A stretch of 64,000 nt of DNA from the NCBI GenBank assembly GCA_013399115.1, contig VXAA01005626.1, positions 18,764 through 82,763 on the forward strand, written 5' to 3'. Below are positions 1 to 11,300 of this stretch, piece by piece. This DNA comes from Anseranas semipalmata (taxonomy: Eukaryota; Chordata; Aves; Anseriformes; Anseranatidae). How positions within the stretch are numbered: position 1 is the stretch's first letter; every line of letters starts with the position of its first letter. A program made the translations under genes and the position numbers. The notes below the pieces were generated by a model. That model did not search any database and was not told where the DNA came from. It saw only the letters and a program-made list of their open reading frames with translations.

Positions 1-83
1 AGGAAAGGAAAGGAAAGGAAAGGAAAGGAAAGGAAAGGAAAGGAAAGGAAAGGAAAGGAAAGGAAAGGAAAGGAAAGGAAAGG
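1..83. repeat. (AGGAA)n pentanucleotide microsatellite, cut by window start
   Basis: An almost perfect five-base repeat runs from base 1 to 83 and ends at ggtatagg. Its true left end is outside the window. Confidence 0.97.
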
Positions 84-749
84 TATAGGAGAAACCTGGT
101 CTGAGTCAGTTGGTGATACTTGATTAAAATCCTAAGTGTCATCCAGACAGCCAGTCTTTTCTCAGTAGATGTAATTTAGACAGACAGTGTAAAGAGGCAA
201 GTTACTGTTGTGCACAGAAACCCTCAGATCCAACTCAGTCTGGATGAGGTATTCCAAAAGTCTCAATTTCATTGTCTGAGACATGAAAAAGTACATCAGA
301 GAATAAATACACTTCATAACAATGTTGGTATTTCAGAAATAGGCACTTTAAGAGGTTAAAAGATACATTGTCTTTTTATGACTCTTCCATGTAGACACAC
401 AAAGAAGTCAGACCTTTTTATGTCAATTAGCTTGACAACTCTACAGAGTAAATAATAAAACAAGTCTTCTTTGCATTACTTTTTGCATGCCTGAAGTTAT
501 CCTATAATAGAGTTGTTAATTAAAGCATATGCTGCATTTGCAAATTACAGTATTTCCAGTGTAGTGGATTTTTTGTTTTACTAGTTCAGTTCTCTGTGTC
601 TGACTATAAACACTGCATATATTAATATTGGATATATTTTAGATCAAAATACTGTTTAATTACCTAAAATGTTACTTTATTACAGGGAAAAGTAGTTCAA
701 TATATAGGAAAATGAATGTGCAATTACTAAGATGTTACAGTGATGAATG

Positions 750-922
750 AGTTCAGGGAATGGCATTAATATTACAGGGACACATTCCAAAATGAATGGA
801 CACTAGTTGAAAGAGCTTCATGTCATTAACTTCATTGGGAGCCTTTCCAAAAGACTCAAGTTGAAAGAACTCATGTCATTAATACTATTGGGAGTCATTC
901 CAAACAGTAGTTGAAAGAGCTT
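750..922. repeat. Degenerate tandem repeat, about 3.3 units of 50-55 bp
   Basis: The motif agttgaaag recurs at 805, 859 and 909. Each is followed by a gtcattaa-like core and then a attccaaa-like block. An older unit begins near 750 (agttcaggg, gcattaat, cattccaaa). Spacings are about 55, 54 and 50 bp. It is not a microsatellite and carries no coding frame. Confidence 0.8.
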
Positions 923-1827
923 CTTGTAGGATGATTTATTTGTTGGTTTAAGCAGATAAGTTAACCCATTTGGTATTTGATGCCGAATTTTGACAGTAAT
1001 TCACTGTACTAATGACTTTCATGAAGGGAGGTGAGCTGTCCTGGACTAGTATTCACTCAAGGTTGAAGTTAACAATTTGTAATCAGAAAGAGGTTTTCTG
1101 TCTTCTCCAAGACCCTTTAAATAAATCTTTGTTTTCTTTTTTTTTCATAGCATAAACACAAACTTTTATTTTCCTGGCTCTTCACAACTCTGTCCTCTAT
1201 TCCCTCTGTTTTGTATTTATCACTGCTGTGTGTTGTTATTAGTGCATTTTCATTTGAAGTGCTCTTTCTCTGCCAGGACAGATGATGTCCCTGCAAACAA
1301 GTTCTCAACATTTTTAATTTATTGTCCAGTGCTTCTGCACTGCTAGCAGCTTGAAATGTTCACTTGTGGTCTTCTTCCAAAAATGTTTCTTCATGACAGT
1401 CTTACACAGGATGGCACTCTGAACGTAGTCTGTGAATCTATTACTATGAACTTTTCTTCAGTCTTTTGCATTGTGAGGGAAATAAATACCATCCATGTTT
1501 GTTATGCTGGATAATACTGTGTCATAGTTCTCTCCTATTTCTACATCTTTTCATATCCTGCTCTCAGCTCTTGTCTTAGACCATTTTGGGACAGGATCTA
1601 TGTTTCCTGTATTTGTTTGAGAAGCACTGAGTATAGAGGAGTCCTGGCCATTGCAGAATTCCAAACAGTATCATATGCATATTGTCATGTTGCTATGTCC
1701 ATGTTTCATGCACAGGTCTCAGTCCTTTGATCTTCCTGGCTACATACATGTTATTTATCACCCAAGCTCCCATTGTGGGGTGGTGAGTGGTGCTGGAGGC
1801 TGGGGGGAGCCTAAATCGCTCCCTTGA

Positions 1828-1828
1828 C

Positions 1829-1859
<31 letters not shown>

Positions 1860-1894
1860 CAAAATAAAACAAAATAAAACAAAATAAAATAAAA
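1828..1894. repeat. (AAAAC)n / (AAAAT)n simple repeat
   Basis: An A-rich pentanucleotide run of AAAAC units grades into AAAAT units. The sequence immediately left is G-rich (ggaggctggggggagcc), so this could be the A-rich tail of an unidentified retroposed piece; that is only a possibility. Confidence 0.9.
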
Positions 1895-2720
1895 TTGCAA
1901 GCATGAACTGAAAACATTGCATGCCAAGGTTTCATTCCTATTTCTGCAATATAAAAATAAATGCTGGCAGATATGACTTCTTCAGCCTGCAGGCATCATG
2001 GCCTTGTGTGCCCTTCCTGATTCTCATGCTACAGACAAAAATGACATGCCTTAGCCTCGGCACCATGCTATAAAACATTCGTGTGTTAGATTGTGAGGCA
2101 GTCATCTCTTTTGTGTCCACAGCTGAATGAGAATGATTATAAGCAGCATTTAAAGAAGTGTCAACTAGGGTCAAGAAGAGATCAACATTTATGGTTTCAC
2201 CAGTTCAAAATCAGAAAATACCATCTGAGGCCAGAGAAAGAATTTGGATTTTAAGGGAAGTTAGAAAGACTGTGGAATTTGAGGGAAGTTTCACTACTTC
2301 CAGAATATGCACAACAACTTGGATGGAGTACTAACCATCCAATATGCCCTTGATCCTCCGTGCTCAGGCCAAGCCCCATACAGAAGTGCCAGAGTCTAAG
2401 AGATAGGTCTGTGTCTCAGAGTCTCCAGCCACCCCAAGACCCAGCTGTACAACATCTCACAGGATTAGCCTCCAGTGATTATAACCACAGCAGTGAGAGC
2501 CCCAGGAAGAAGTGGAAAGGCACATGGTCACGGTGTTCATGAATCTCCACACTGAACAGCCGGGCTCTGCAGGATCAAGGAGTGATGCCCCTACCAATTC
2601 ACACAGTTGTAGGTGTTGACACTGGGAAATCTGGGGGACTGTGTCCCTTTAGTGTCTTACATGCACAGTGGGAAGATACACTTACTGGTTCAGAGGGGTC
2701 AAAAGCACAGTAATGCAATT

Positions 2721-4160
2721 GAATCATAGAATAGAATCATAGAATGGTTTGGGTTGGAAGGGACCTTAAAGACGATCCAGTTCCAAACCCCCTGTCATGG
2801 GCAGGGGCACCTTTCACCAAACCGGGTTGCTCAAAGCTGCATCCAACTTGGCCTTGAACACCTCCAGGAATGGTTCATCCACAGCTTCTCCGGGCAACCT
2901 GTTCTGGTGCCTCACCATCCTCTGAGTGAAGAATTTCTTCGTAATGTCTTATCTAAATCTATCCTCTTTTAGTTTAAAGTTGTTACCTTTTGTCCTGTCA
3001 CTACATGTGCTTGTCAAAAGCCCCTCTCCAGCTTTCCTGTAGGCCCCCGTTAGGTACTGGAAGGCTGCTGTAAGGTCTCCCCCAAGCCTTCTCTTCTCCA
3101 GGCTGAACAACCCCAGCTTTTTCAGCCTGTCTTCCTAAGAGAGGTGCTCCAGCCCTCTGATCATCCTAGTGAGCCTCCTCTCGACCCACTCCAACAGGTC
3201 CATGATCTTCTTGTGGTGGGGTCCCCAGAGCTGAACAAAGGTTTTGTAAGTCTCCTGGCAAACAGTGAAGCACCACCAGAGCTGGCTCTGCATCCCTGTC
3301 ACAATCAGGCCTCAGAGCTGAACGCAGCACTCCAGGTGGGGTCTCACGAGAGCAGAGCAGAGGGGGAGAATCACCTCCATTGACCTGCTGGTCATGGTTC
3401 TTTCAATGCAGCTCGGGATACGGTTGACTTTCTGGACTGCAAGCACACATTGACAGCCCCTGTTGAGCTTCTCATCAACCAACACCCCCAAGTCCTTCTC
3501 CTCAGGGCTGCTCTCAATCCGTTCTCCACCCAGACTGTATTTGTGCTTGGGATTGCCCCAACCCAGATGCAGGACCTTGCTCTTGGCCTTGTTGAACTTC
3601 ATGAGGTTTGCACAGGCCCAAGCCTGTCCAGGTCCCTCTGGATGGTATCCCTTCCCTCCAGCGTGTCGACCACACCGCACAGCTTGGTGTCATTGGCAAA
3701 CTTGCTCAGGGTGCACTCGATCCCACTGTCCATGTCACCAACAAAGATGTTAAACAGCACCAGTCCCAATACCAACCCTTGAGGAACTCCACTTGTCACT
3801 GGTCTCCACTTGCATATTGAGCCGTTGACCACAACTCTTTGAGTGTGACCACCCAGCCAATTCCTTACCATCTGTTAAATCCATGTCTCTCCAATTTAGA
3901 GACAAGGCTGTCATGTGGGACAATGTCAAATGCTTTGCACAAGTCCAGATAGATGACATCAGTTGCTCTTCCCCTATCCACCAATGCTGTAACCCCATCA
4001 TAGAAGGCCACTAGATTTGTCAGGCACAATTTGCCCTTAGTGAAGCTATGTTGGCTGTTGCCAATCACCTTATTTTCCAAGTGCCTTAGCATAGTTTCCA
4101 GGAAGATCTGCTCCATGATCTTGCCAGGCACCCCCTTTTTAAAAATGGGGGTTATGTTGG
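2721..4160 (-). mobile_element. CR1 LINE, 5'-truncated, with decayed reverse transcriptase
   Basis: The 3' end lies at the left, with the duplicated agaatcatagaat repeat typical of CR1 tails, then gttggaagggacct. Minus-strand reading gives CR1 ORF2 reverse-transcriptase blocks from right to left: [59 protein letters not shown] and NKAKSKVLHLG. The copy is broken by frame changes. It lacks the block normally found between FKKG and PGKI, and it carries Asn for the first Asp of the catalytic FADD motif. It starts inside ORF2, so ORF1 and the endonuclease are missing. An 87-nt extra segment at about 3237-3323 is described in the findings. Confidence 0.93.
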
Positions 4161-4946
4161 TCTCAGGACCAAAGAAATCAGAAAAATATATACACAAGAA
4201 AGACAAAGTGTAGAGGAAAGAAAGAACATGCAAACGCAGCTAACGCAGCAAATATTAGCTTTGTTATTATTGGCTTTATTTGTTGCTTAAAACTTTTCTG
4301 TGAAGTTCTGAGAGGAACAAGTTAGGTGGGAAAAAAAAGGGTAGGAGTAAATCCATAAGTGCAAATGGCAAATCAGTAGACATGACTGACTATAGAGTTA
4401 AGATAGAAGAAACAAGCTTTTAAAATCATCAGTTTTTATGTTTCCAGCTTCCACAGTTTCTGCAGAGGCTCTGCCAACTTTACTTTTTTGACTTACTCAG
4501 GTCTGCTGCTCCTTTTGCAAGTTAAAACCTTTATGATAGATGAAGGAAGACACCTAAGCACTGTCCAGATTACCATTTGGATGTGCAGTGATGTACTTCA
4601 AGGTATCAGACTCCCAGATGTCAACATCGCAATGTGTTTAAAATACAGCAACTTCTGATAAGCCCTCATTTCAATATAAACTGGGAATGGTGTCCCTTTG
4701 TCACATCAGTCCAGGATGACCTTTTAGCCCTGGTCATCTAGACATAGTGTTAATGATTCCTAGTCCATACTTTTCAGCTTGGAAAGTTATACAGCTTTGC
4801 AAGGATCTTCAAGCATCGGTTGCCTATGCAGAGGATGAACAAAAAGGATGAATACTAGCTAAGGGTAAAAATTTTTAAAAATAACAAAAGCAGTTTTCAG
4901 GGGGTTGTCCCACCAGCCAGTTCAAAAGGGTCTTTCAGACCTACAT
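4161..4946. other. Intergenic sequence between CR1 and integrase fossil
   Basis: AT-rich, no recognised gene. It could include more decayed parts of the retroelement next to it, but I found no readable protease, reverse transcriptase or RNase H block. Confidence 0.6.
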
Positions 4947-5006
4947 GGAATTTTGTTTTAAGGACAGAAGAAACATAATTCCTACACTCTTGCAGTAGCT
5001 TTAACA

Positions 5007-5061
5007 AACAAACAAACAAAAAAAACCAAACAAACAACCAAACGAAAAAAAAACAAAACAT
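5007..5061. repeat. A/C-rich (AAAC)n low-complexity insertion
   Basis: The run of aaacaaac and poly-A pieces separates two parts of the integrase-like fossil. It therefore grew or inserted after the element was in place. Confidence 0.85.
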
Positions 5062-5268
5062 ACAGGTCATCTAAGGATTGAAGAACCTAAGAAGAGATCC
5101 AGAAATGCTTTATATTGGCTCAGCTGAACAGAGATATTGAGGAAACTGTCAAGATTTGTTGTATATGCCAAACGAACAAGCCAAGTCAAGCAAAAGAGCT
5201 CCTATTGGTGGCAAAGGAAAAATTGTTCCCTTGGAGCACAACAGGCTTAGATTTGTTTACATTGGCCA

Positions 5269-5293
5269 AGAAAAAAAAAAAAAAAAAAAAAAA
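5269..5293. repeat. Poly-A run inside integrase homology
   Basis: About 25 A's. Integrase-like reading continues in the same frame on the far side (KYYS), so this is an expanded internal A-run and not a retroposon tail. Confidence 0.85.
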
Positions 5294-5440
5294 GTACTAT
5301 TCTCTGGACTCTTAGTTGCTCTTTCCACAAATAGCATTACTAGAGTATGTTACTGCTAAATAACTATTTTTGTTAATAATTTTGAGTGTGGGTCACAGTT
5401 CATTAAACAGCAGTATTTTGTGACGTTTGCATATAAACAA

Positions 5441-7753
5441 GATACTGCTAGAGTCCCTTATCTATAATTCAGCAGTGACTTTGAAAAATTTTACCAGAGT
5501 TAATATAACAACTAAATACAGGTTGTCAGCTGCAGATATTTGCTTCAGAAGAGAGGGAGAATTTCAATGCTTTTAATGATGATAGAAGCTGATGTCAGAG
5601 TTTTTTGAAAGTATGAATACAACTATATGCAGTATGATCTGATGGTCATGGAGTTCTCAGCAATTCCTTAACTTCAAGCACTGTATTTGCACAGGATGGA
5701 AATCAGTGATCAGAAAACAGAGATGGAGAAACAACAAAGTCCCATTAAAAGAGTCTCATCTCATGCATATGATAATTGACCAAATTTCCCAAACTTCCCA
5801 CCTTTTCCTATTCATGATGTAGCTAGACTGGTCCTGTAAACCTGGAAAGAACTCAGATATGTTTGTCGCACATTTTTTGTGAAATTGGCATCAGTAGACA
5901 AATGCTGATATCTCCAATTTCGGGAGAGCAGGTAAGAGTCACTCAGCTTGCTGTTTTTTTCAGGAGACAGTCTTGATTAGGCACTGGTTACAATCAATAA
6001 GACAGCTAAATCCAAGGTCTTTAAGAATACTATAAAACACATTCACTTACAATTTCATATATTTCCTATAACAAAACAGCAGTTCTGTTATTTCAAGAGA
6101 CCTACCAGTGAAATGGACCTCAAAGACAAGCTGAAAAGTTATTAAGCTCAGCACATGATGGCACATCAGTTTACACAGGAGGTTGATTGCAAATATTTAG
6201 AAGCAAGCTTCATACATGTTGTTTAAGGACTGATATTTAAGTTTTTTGTTCAGAAGGCTGAGCAAAGGAGATCAACCTGTCTAAAAGAGCTCAGCATGCA
6301 TGGAAGCCCTCATACTTATGCCACCTTGCTGGCATAGAGAAGAAAGAGGGGAAGCTGAAGGAGTGAACAAATGGATGAGCTTAAATATATTTTACTTACA
6401 TTTCATGTTGTAGATTTATTTAAAAAAAAAATCATACAAACAGAAACAGCTATGTAATTGCAACCCTAGTAAAAGGCCTCCTAATCCTTCATCCTAAACT
6501 GGGTGATATAATACAGCCCCAGTCTTGTTGCCTGGATGGTCCAATTGAGATATAACCAGAAGTAAGAGGCAAGTAGCCAAAACTCTGAACAATCTCTTGC
6601 TAGAAAAAGAGGAAGACTCAAACCAGTACCTGTGTAGTTTGGGGTAGGAGCTGTATATTGTTTTTGCTTCTTTGCTTCCCATCCCTCCTTTCCTCCTTCT
6701 CATTTTTCATTAGAGCATTGTTTAATTAATCTATTCATCTGTTTGGCTCATGCCATACAGCTGCAGAAGTATTTTTGCTGACAAAGTAGGCCTATTTTCC
6801 CAGGTTTCCAGGTGAATATTTGTCTGCGTTAGTAAAGAGACCTCTAGAAGCCTTTGTTGCTGCCAACAAGGCCTGACAAAAAGATTACATTATTAGGTTT
6901 TATCTGGGAAAAGCAGCTGTGGTGTATGAAATCTTACCTTTAAGTGGTTCATCTTGGGAAGTGTCACTGATCAAAAAGATCTCTCGCCTTTACCACAGAC
7001 CCCAAGGCTACATCTCCACCGCTCAACAAAGCGTGCCACCACCACTCAGCTGGCCTGAAGGCCAGGTGGCACCAGCGTGCTTACCTCAAACTGGTTTAGG
7101 ACTAATCTCCTGAAGATGAATCTTTGGCTAGCTGGACCAGACCAAAACAAAGCCAGGGAATAAGCTAGCAATTAAGTGAGGTAGATCATGTTGGGTGTAG
7201 TGCCTGAGCTCTTGCTTAGCAGTGATGACTGAGCCCTATTCTGACTTTTCAGCATGGAAGTGAGATGTCACCAACATAAAACAAATGATTGCCTGCATCC
7301 TTTAGAAGGAGACTCATGAACAGATTTGTCCACTGAGTCTCACCACTTGCCAGAGGAATGGGGCAGAGTTTGAGTCATACGGTTTCATTTTGTGTTGCAG
7401 GATAGAAAAGCAAAGAGAACAGAGAGAGCACAGCTGAGTGCTGCACCTGAGGTACTAACCAGCAACTAGAGCAAACCCTGCAAGGAATTCTGGAGTGTAT
7501 CAGATGCAAGAAAAGCAAGAGCTGTTGAAGCGATACACAAAGGGGTATTCTGAGCTCATACCATACCAATGACAATTGCAACGACCTGCAGTAATGTCCA
7601 TCACCAGAGTGATAAACTATGTAGAGAAAGCAGATGAAGTTGCCTAAACTACGACAGAACAGAGGAGGTAGATCTGCTAGCTGTTTTGGATTGCTGCTCA
7701 GAAAGCTTTACTTATTCCAAGCTGTTAACTGTGTAGAGGTCCTAGTATATAGT
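5441..7753. other. Intergenic, no gene recognised
   Basis: Unique AT-rich sequence with only short open frames of no recognisable family. Any remaining retroelement sequence after 5440 is too decayed for me to read. Confidence 0.65.
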
Positions 7754-8392
7754 TGTCCTGGTTTTGGTTGGGATAGAGTTAATTTTCCTCCTGGTGCTGT
7801 GTTTTGGATTTAGGAGGAGAGTAATGCTGATAACACACTGATGTTTTAGTTGTTGCAGAGCAGTGCTTACACAGAGCCAAGGACTTTTCAGCTTCTCGTG
7901 CTGCCCAGTCAGCGAGGAGGCTGGGGGTGCACAAGGAGCTGGGAGGGGACACAGCCAGGACAGCTGACCCAGGCTGGCCAAAGGGATGTCCCATACCATA
8001 TGACATCATGCTAAACAAGTAATATGGGGTGGCTGGCCGGGGTTGGGGACCGCTGCTTGGGGATGGGCTGGATATCAGTCAGCGGTTGGTGAGCAATTGC
8101 ACTGCGCATCACTTGCTTTGTATATTCTATTATCATTACTATTATTATTATTATTACTTCCCTTCCTTTTCTGTCCTATTAAACTGCCTTTATCTCAACC
8201 CATAAGCTTTTACTCTTTTTCCTCCCCATTCTCTCCCCCATCCCACTGGATATGAATATATCCATATTCATATATTCTGAATATATTCATATATGAATAT
8301 ATCACTGCTCATCCCGCAGGGGTGAGCGAACTGGAGGGTGGTGAGCAAACGACTGTGTGGTGCTTAGCTGCCTGCCGGGTTAAACCACAACA
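7754..8392 (+). mobile_element. Solo LTR A of an avian endogenous retrovirus (plus orientation)
   Basis: It begins TGTCCTGGTTTTGG and ends GTTAAACCACAACA, so it has TG...CA termini. It aligns by eye along its length with the inverse of LTR B at 27444-28019. Orientation follows from ATTAAA at 8178-8183 with a CA about 20 nt downstream. Flanks are ATAG(T) on the left and ATAG(C) on the right: a 4-bp duplication, or 5 bp with one mismatch. No internal retroviral genes adjoin it, so it is a solo LTR left by LTR-LTR recombination. The sequence resembles bird ERVL-type LTRs from memory; the class is uncertain. An AT-only palindromic block (8249-8303) interrupts its 3' part. I see no clear TATA box. 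Confidence 0.87.
8249..8303. repeat. AT-rich palindromic insertion in LTR A
   Basis: The block is built of tatgaatata/atattcata pieces. It includes an 18-nt perfect palindrome, atattcatatatgaatat. LTR B lacks it. Confidence 0.85.
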
Positions 8393-11300
8393 ATAGCTTT
8401 TAAGTAAGGCTGCCAGAATCAGCCTTACATGATAGTCTACTCTGTGTGCAGTGTGCTGCATCTTGCACAGGACATACAGCAAAGTCATAAGGAACGTCCT
8501 GCAAGTAGTTCTGCAGAAGCTGACACTAAGACAAAAGTTCCTGAGTCTAGCTGTTAGCAGGGATGGTGCTGACACGTCTTTGGAGGGTTCGTGATTAGGG
8601 ATCTCAAGATTGTCAGTCATCCTGCCCTGAGCTGGCTTGAAGTGGTCCCATTGCATCCATCTTTCCCGGTAGCCTTTTTGGTTTGTTTATCTGGATAATC
8701 TTTCTTTGAGAGTAACTCTTCTGCCAAAGTGAGGAAGCACCTGACTTGTCACCTCAAAACCTATGCTTTACTTGTGTTTTTCTCACTTGAATGCAGATTT
8801 CAAAAATGCTCCAGGCACTACAGGGCATCCAGAAGACTTCTGTCTGTGACAGAGCACATTTCTGGACCAAAAGCTGCAAGAGGTATTATATTACACAGTC
8901 AGCTGTAAGTTTCTATTCTGTAGTATTTTCTTATGGAGACAGGAAAGCAGCCACTTAAAAAAACAACAACAACAAAACAACACCCTCCTGTGATGGTCAT
9001 ACTTATTACAGATGTTATTAATTACCCTCTGTGACAGAAGAATATTTTTCTTCATGAAAGTCTCTTACAAATATAACCCAGGGATTCTTTTAAATAACAT
9101 TTTTAGCCCGCCTTCAGGCATTACCTTTCTACAATGTTTTGGCAAGTATGAGATGTACTATCATGTCACAGAATACCATCTGACCACCAGTAAAAATAAA
9201 CTGATGCACAGAGTACCTTTGTCCTGCAGAGTTGCTTGAAGCACTGCATATTTTAATATAAACATCCTAAAATATATAAACATGTTCTGATTAAAACCTT
9301 ACCACTTAAAATTCAAACAAATGGGAACAAAGTGAGGATGAAAAAAAGGCTTTAAGAGCTAAATAAACCCAAAGTCACTGTTGTTTAGCATTAACATATT
9401 CAACTTCATTTAAATGGCACTAGATCAGTTACTTTAATGCAAATCCCGGGTCTGGCATCTGTACACAGTTTGGAAAAGATCCCTTACTAAATAATTCTGC
9501 CACTCTCAAATGAGACTAATCACTAAAACACTCCTCCATATGCCTGCTAATAGAAGAATTTGGCTTCCACAAATCAACTATAAAACTATTACAATCATCA
9601 GCCTTGTTTTCTGAAAAAGTTCTGTCAAATCATATCCTAGCTCTCCTGATGCTACTGACAATAGTAATTAAATGTGCTTTGATTATAATGGGAGCTTAGA
9701 GACATACAGTTCATTTGCAGGCATTACATTTAGGCATCTACAGTCTGGTACTGAATCCCACTCCTAAATAGCTTAAGTGATGAAAACTTAAGCATTTAGG
9801 ACTCCATTCAGTTGCTTAAATACAGGTCTTGGTGCCACTTAGATGCTGCACGGTATCGCATTTGTCCTCCTGCCATCCATTAGAGAAGAGCACAGGCCTA
9901 CCAAAAATCCTGTACCATATTTACCAGTTTTTCGTGGATAACTCAAGATACCTTATGGCAACAGGCAACTATGTTTAGACAACTGAACTGGTTCCTACAT
10001 GTCAACCTTAAGATGAGATGAACCATAACATGGAAGTGCCTACCTATGTCTATCAAGTATAAAGTATAGCGGGCTAGCTCAGCCATCAAAGCTGAGCAGA
10101 AAAGTCTTGCAGTTGGTTGGTGGTTTGTGTAAGGGTAGTACTAAGTGAACAGCAGCTGGAGGATGAACTTTTCCCATTTGAAAAATCCTAAAGTGGAGGT
10201 AGGTAATCACAGTTCACCCCAATCTTTGTGTGGATCCCAACAGAGATATCTTGTCTTGAAGGTACATTGAGTGTATCTCCTTGAAAGGAAATCAAAGAAA
10301 GCACCAATGTCATTTCCTATCTATGACTCCTGGAGAGAGAGAACTGTTCATAACACCAAACTTATAGTTTCCAGGTACATTTCAGTGTTTCCACGTGCTA
10401 GTGGCCATGGATTACATACTCATACAAAAGCCTCTGTATTGCTGTTTGCCCTTCATGTTTTCCTTGCCCTTACAGGATCACTGCTGCTGTCCTCTCCGGA
10501 TATAACCCGACCCTAAGGAACTCTGTCCTAGGCCATGGCACAGTGCAGTTTCCAAACCTGAAGTCTAACAATGAAGAACATGTACTTCAGAAGAGCTCTG
10601 GGGAATGAACATTAAAACACAATTAAAATAAAAATCCCAAAATCATTGATCAGCAAGAAACATCAGTCATAGGGAATTTCAAAATAGAAACGCAGCAAGG
10701 AACCCATGCAGCTATGTAAGGAGCTCATTGTTAACAAGATGGGTTTTGAGGTGTATTATTTTGGAAAAGAGAGGTAACAAGGATTGGGAAATCATGTATG
10801 TTTTACCTACTGAAAGTAGCTAAAATCTTCCTCACTTTCACGGAAAAGCACCACGAAAACCAAGGTAAGAGGGCTGGAAAAATGTAGTTTTCACAGCAAA
10901 AATTCATAGTAAAAAATCATAGCAAAAGTCGCTCTTTCATCTGATAATTAGCATCCCATGTTAATCCCTAGGAAGGTTGGTGTTGGACTTTCCTTTTATA
11001 TCTTGACACTTTTTTCAGATTAAGATTTTGAATGTGCTTCAACATAAGTGCCAAGGGTTTTCATTTCCTATGGTCAGTCTTCTCAAGAAGAGTTAAAATT
11101 CCGGTGCTGTCTTTTCTCTAAAAGTCACTCAGCCTTCATTCTCTCTTACCATACTGGAGAATCTATTGTTTTTCATTACCTCAAGTCAAATCTTAGAGGC
11201 CATACCTCCACCCTGTAGTTATTTTGTGATGGGGAGTTTGTCTTGATTTTGCTCCTCTGCTTCCTAAACATGATTGTTTCCTCAGTCTTTTAATCAATGA

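Larger units (their letters stand above)
84..2720. other. Intergenic, unique and low-complexity sequence
   Basis: No gene recognised. It contains the 50-55 bp degenerate tandem repeat at 750-922 and an AAAAC/AAAAT run at 1828-1894. Small open frames lack any protein resemblance. Confidence 0.7.
4947..5440 (+). pseudogene. Decayed Ty3/Gypsy-like retrotransposon integrase fragment
   Basis: Plus-strand frames give successive pieces of a Gypsy-type integrase. GILF-stop-GQ (4947-4967) and IIPTLLQ (4975-4995) match the segment just before the zinc finger. GHL (5065-5073) and RNALYW (5101-5118) match the HHCC domain, and NRDIEETVK plus CCICQTNKPSQ (5127-5193) carry its Cys pair. GLDLFTL (about 5245-5265) matches the start of the catalytic core, and IALLEYVTAK (about 5329-5357) and GSQF (about 5390-5401) match later core blocks. 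At least three frame changes, several stops, an A/C-rich insertion (about 5007-5061) and an expanded A-run (5269-5293) break it, so it is inactive. Family placement rests on motif order recognised by eye. A retroviral pol origin cannot be excluded. Confidence 0.62.

Noticed and set aside
1693..1935. 80-codon minus frame rich in Phe/Leu/Cys
   Set aside because: Its repeated FCFVLF segment is a translation of the AAAAC simple repeat.
3312..3680. Open frames on the plus strand across the CR1 copies
   Set aside because: They are antisense shadows; the CR1 protein reads on the minus strand.
7742..8255. Open frames in LTR A (and the matching ones at 27608-28034 in LTR B)
   Set aside because: LTRs are non-coding here; the similar peptides at both places only reflect the repeated DNA.
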